Below are positions 62,271 through 64,000 of a DNA stretch of 64,000 nt, in pieces. Made by a program: the position numbers and the translations under genes. The stretch comes from Oleiharenicola sp. (GTDB lineage: Bacteria; Verrucomicrobiota; Verrucomicrobiia; Opitutales; Opitutaceae): contig JANYDW010000048.1 of the NCBI GenBank assembly GCA_025363455.1, positions 1 to 64,000 of the forward strand. The letters are read 5' to 3'. The notes under the pieces are model-generated. The model was not told the DNA's origin, searched no databases, and saw nothing but the letters and a program-made list of their open reading frames with translations. The first letter of the stretch is position 1; each line of letters starts with the position of its first letter.

Positions 62271-64000
62271 CTAGAACTTCGTGGCGAAAGTCAGGTAGTA
62301 GAGCCGCCCGATGGGACTGAACTCCGTGACGTCCGCATTCGAGAACGAATCGAACGTGGCCGACTTGGTCGGCAGACGGTTGGTGAAGTTCGTCACCCCT
62401 GCGGCCACCTTGACGGCCTTCAGATGTTTCCAGCCGGCCTTCCAATTGTACGACACGCTGGCATCGTAGGTTGAATAGGCGGGGATCTTTTGCTGGTATT
62501 CGGGCAGAGAATCCGGCGTCCAGGTCGTGTCGGTCGTACCGGTGTAGAACGTATGCCCCAAGTCGACCGTCCAGTTCTCCCGCTGCCAGCTGACCTGGTT
62601 GTAGAGCCGCCACCGCGGGATCGTGCCATTGAGCCCCGTGACCAGGCCGGCGGTCGGGGTGAAGGGAGCCCCCGGCGCGATCTGGATGTCGTAGTTCAGG
62701 TAGTAGGTGCCCATGCTCGATAACTTCAGCTTGCCACCCTCGGCCAGCTTCCAGGTGTATTCCAGCCGGGTGTCGAAGCCGGCCATCTTCTGGGTGCCGA
62801 GATTGCTCGCGGCCGGAATGACGAAGTAGAGGTTGTCGAGGCCGAGCTCCGAGATTTGTCCGGCATGGCTGATCGTCGGACCGGTAGCGGAACTGATATG
62901 GATGAGCGAGGCATAAGATGAAGCCGGGCCATTAACCTCGACGTCGTGGAAGACCTGGTCGACTACCCCAGCCACCCCGAGGGAGTTGATAACGCCAGTC
63001 TGCTTCACATTGAAGTAATCGACGCTGAAGAGCAGGCTGGGAGCGTCCTTCGGCGACCAAACGAAACCGGCCGAATAGTTGGTCGAGCGCGACGGGGCGA
63101 GGCTCTGCACTGCGGTGGTGACCTGCGCCGCCTGGTTGGTATCGAATTCGGCCAGCGAGTTGGTGAAGCCGATGGCGGTGGGCGAATTCAACTGGTAGAG
63201 CGTCGGGGCCTGGAACGACTTGGAAAAGCTAAACCGGAACAGCAGGTGGTCGTCGACGGGCAGGTAGCGCAGGGCAACCTTCGGGACCGTGGGATCGTCG
63301 GTGTCACTGTAGCGTTCGTAGCGCGCGGCCAGGGTCAGATCCGCGGAATAGATGCCCGGCAGCCGGTTTTTCGCGCCGACCAGCGGAATGTTCGTCTCGG
63401 CAAACACCGAGTTGACGTGTCTCTTCTGGTCAAACGGATCGGTCGAGGTGCCTCCGTCGTAGGCAAAAGTAGCCGACTGGCTGTCGACATCGGAGGCGGC
63501 GGTCAGCTTCTCCTGCCGGGATTCGAGGCCAACCGCGACGTTGACCCCGCCGGCGGGCAGCAGGATCAGGTCGCGACCCACGATTTTCACGTCGGCCGAT
63601 ACGAGGGTGCTGTTGAACTTGCCGATGGCCTGGCCGAACAGGCTGTCGATCGAGCCCGGCGTCTGCACGCGGTCGAAGAGTGCGATCTTGCCCGCCGCAA
63701 CGGCTGCGATGCGCGCGGTCGTGCGGATGAGGCCACCGTTGACGAAGTCCTGCACGCCCCGGCTGTAGTCCAGGGCGCTTTCCCAGGACCACTGGTCGTT
63801 GAGCGTGCCTTTCAGGCCGAAGATGCCGCGCACTGAGTCGGTGTCAGCGGCGTAGGTGCGGGGGTGGTCCACGAAGCGGTTGCGCACGCTGACGTCCTGC
63901 CCCAGCACATTGCCAATAGCGCCGGCGCGCAACCGGACGTTGAGGGGCTGGGCATTGAGCTGTGACTGCGTCTTGGTTGACGAATAGAGGATGTCACCGA
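62271..64000 (-). CDS. TonB-dependent outer-membrane receptor, C-terminal part cut by the window edge
   Basis: The frame stays open to base 64000, so plug and signal lie outside. The 576 residues seen are barrel strands and loops: GTLNDQWSWESALDYSRG, VAVGLESRQEKLTAASDVD, ANTYSAGFVWSPKDAPSLLFSVDYFNVK-like segments, ending in the C-terminal aromatic RLYYLTFATKF. It resembles the large Oar/SusC-unlike TonB receptors common in Opitutaceae. The substrate is unknown. The last residues lie 97 bases from the CHPERSEAS-type repeat. Confidence 0.85.
   Translation of the reverse strand, partial: GDILYSSTKTQSQLNAQPLNVRLRAGAIGNVLGQDVSVRNRFVDHPRTYAADTDSVRGIFGLKGTLNDQWSWESALDYSRGVQDFVNGGLIRTTARIAAVAAGKIALFDRVQTPGSIDSLFGQAIGKFNSTLVSADVKIVGRDLILLPAGGVNVAVGLESRQEKLTAASDVDSQSATFAYDGGTSTDPFDQKRHVNSVFAETNIPLVGAKNRLPGIYSADLTLAARYERYSDTDDPTVPKVALRYLPVDDHLLFRFSFSKSFQAPTLYQLNSPTAIGFTNSLAEFDTNQAAQVTTAVQSLAPSRSTNYSAGFVWSPKDAPSLLFSVDYFNVKQTGVINSLGVAGVVDQVFHDVEVNGPASSYASLIHISSATGPTISHAGQISELGLDNLYFVIPAASNLGTQKMAGFDTRLEYTWKLAEGGKLKLSSMGTYYLNYDIQIAPGAPFTPTAGLVTGLNGTIPRWRLYNQVSWQRENWTVDLGHTFYTGTTDTTWTPDSLPEYQQKIPAYSTYDASVSYNWKAGWKHLKAVKVAAGVTNFTNRLPTKSATFDSFSNADVTEFSPIGRLYYLTFATKF

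Overview
The window looks like a chromosomal segment of a high-GC Gram-negative bacterium of the Verrucomicrobiota, most likely family Opitutaceae. This is an inference from several things: TonB-dependent receptors with the VVELPKYTV-type plug entry, an anti-sigma protein with a WRVKPPADPNFR-type N-terminus, a sodium:solute symporter fused to a kelch-like propeller, a Reg_prop/Y_Y_Y hybrid kinase, and short palindromic repeats scattered between and inside genes. I see no phage genes, transposases or CRISPR array.

Layout. 1-2.6 kb: the end of a MocR-type aminotransferase, an EamA transporter and a stand-alone CTP-synthase-like glutaminase domain whose catalytic His position is Gln. 2.6-10 kb: a heavy-metal locus with divergent units. 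On the minus strand are an anti-sigma, a CnrX-like periplasmic sensor and an ECF sigma factor in cnrYXH order. On the plus strand are a small Cys-rich secreted protein, a CusB-like adaptor with metal-binding domains at both ends, a second Spy/CnrX-like protein and a CusA-type RND pump. The pump gene carries an in-frame palindromic repeat. 10-14 kb: a lipoprotein, a secreted esterase and the kelch-symporter fusion. 14.2-28 kb: a carbohydrate locus with a TonB receptor, a GH127 enzyme, a PfkB kinase, a LacI regulator and a five-gene operon (GH13-like protein, glycosidase/FGE-fold fusion, CitE-like lyase, class III CoA-transferase, MFS carrier). The same LacI-type palindrome precedes each of these transcription units.

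28-47.4 kb is mostly housekeeping: gpsA, lysA, small membrane proteins and lipoproteins, sdhCAB, an adenylate-forming enzyme, a NUDIX hydrolase, a LysM protein, tRNA-Pro(UGG), a YfgM-like protein, purU, carB, a degenerate NtrC-like regulator and pilC. 47.5-53.7 kb: tRNA-Gly(UCC), a tandem repeat, and a compact pair made of a YcaO-like protein and a 66-residue peptide ending in Cys/Thr/Pro. This pair is a candidate RiPP system and my best candidate for something new. It lies divergent from a very large hybrid sensor kinase that converges on a NarL-type regulator. 53.7-64 kb: rsmE and rsmD, a WPL-repeat protein followed by an MlaE/MlaF/MlaD lipid transporter, a PQQ-propeller protein whose 5' end lies in a 111-bp MITE-like repeat, a small secreted protein, and the 3' part of a second TonB receptor that leaves the window.

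How the parts work together (inference). The metal locus would sense metal in the periplasm through the CnrX-like protein, release the ECF sigma from its membrane anti-sigma and switch on the efflux operon. The LacI regulon would import an oligosaccharide through the TonB receptor, trim it with GH127/GH13-type enzymes and phosphorylate a sugar with the PfkB kinase. Its CitE/CoA-transferase pair would process an acid product. No outer-membrane TolC-like partner for the RND pump is visible. No gap longer than about 300 bases is left without a feature.
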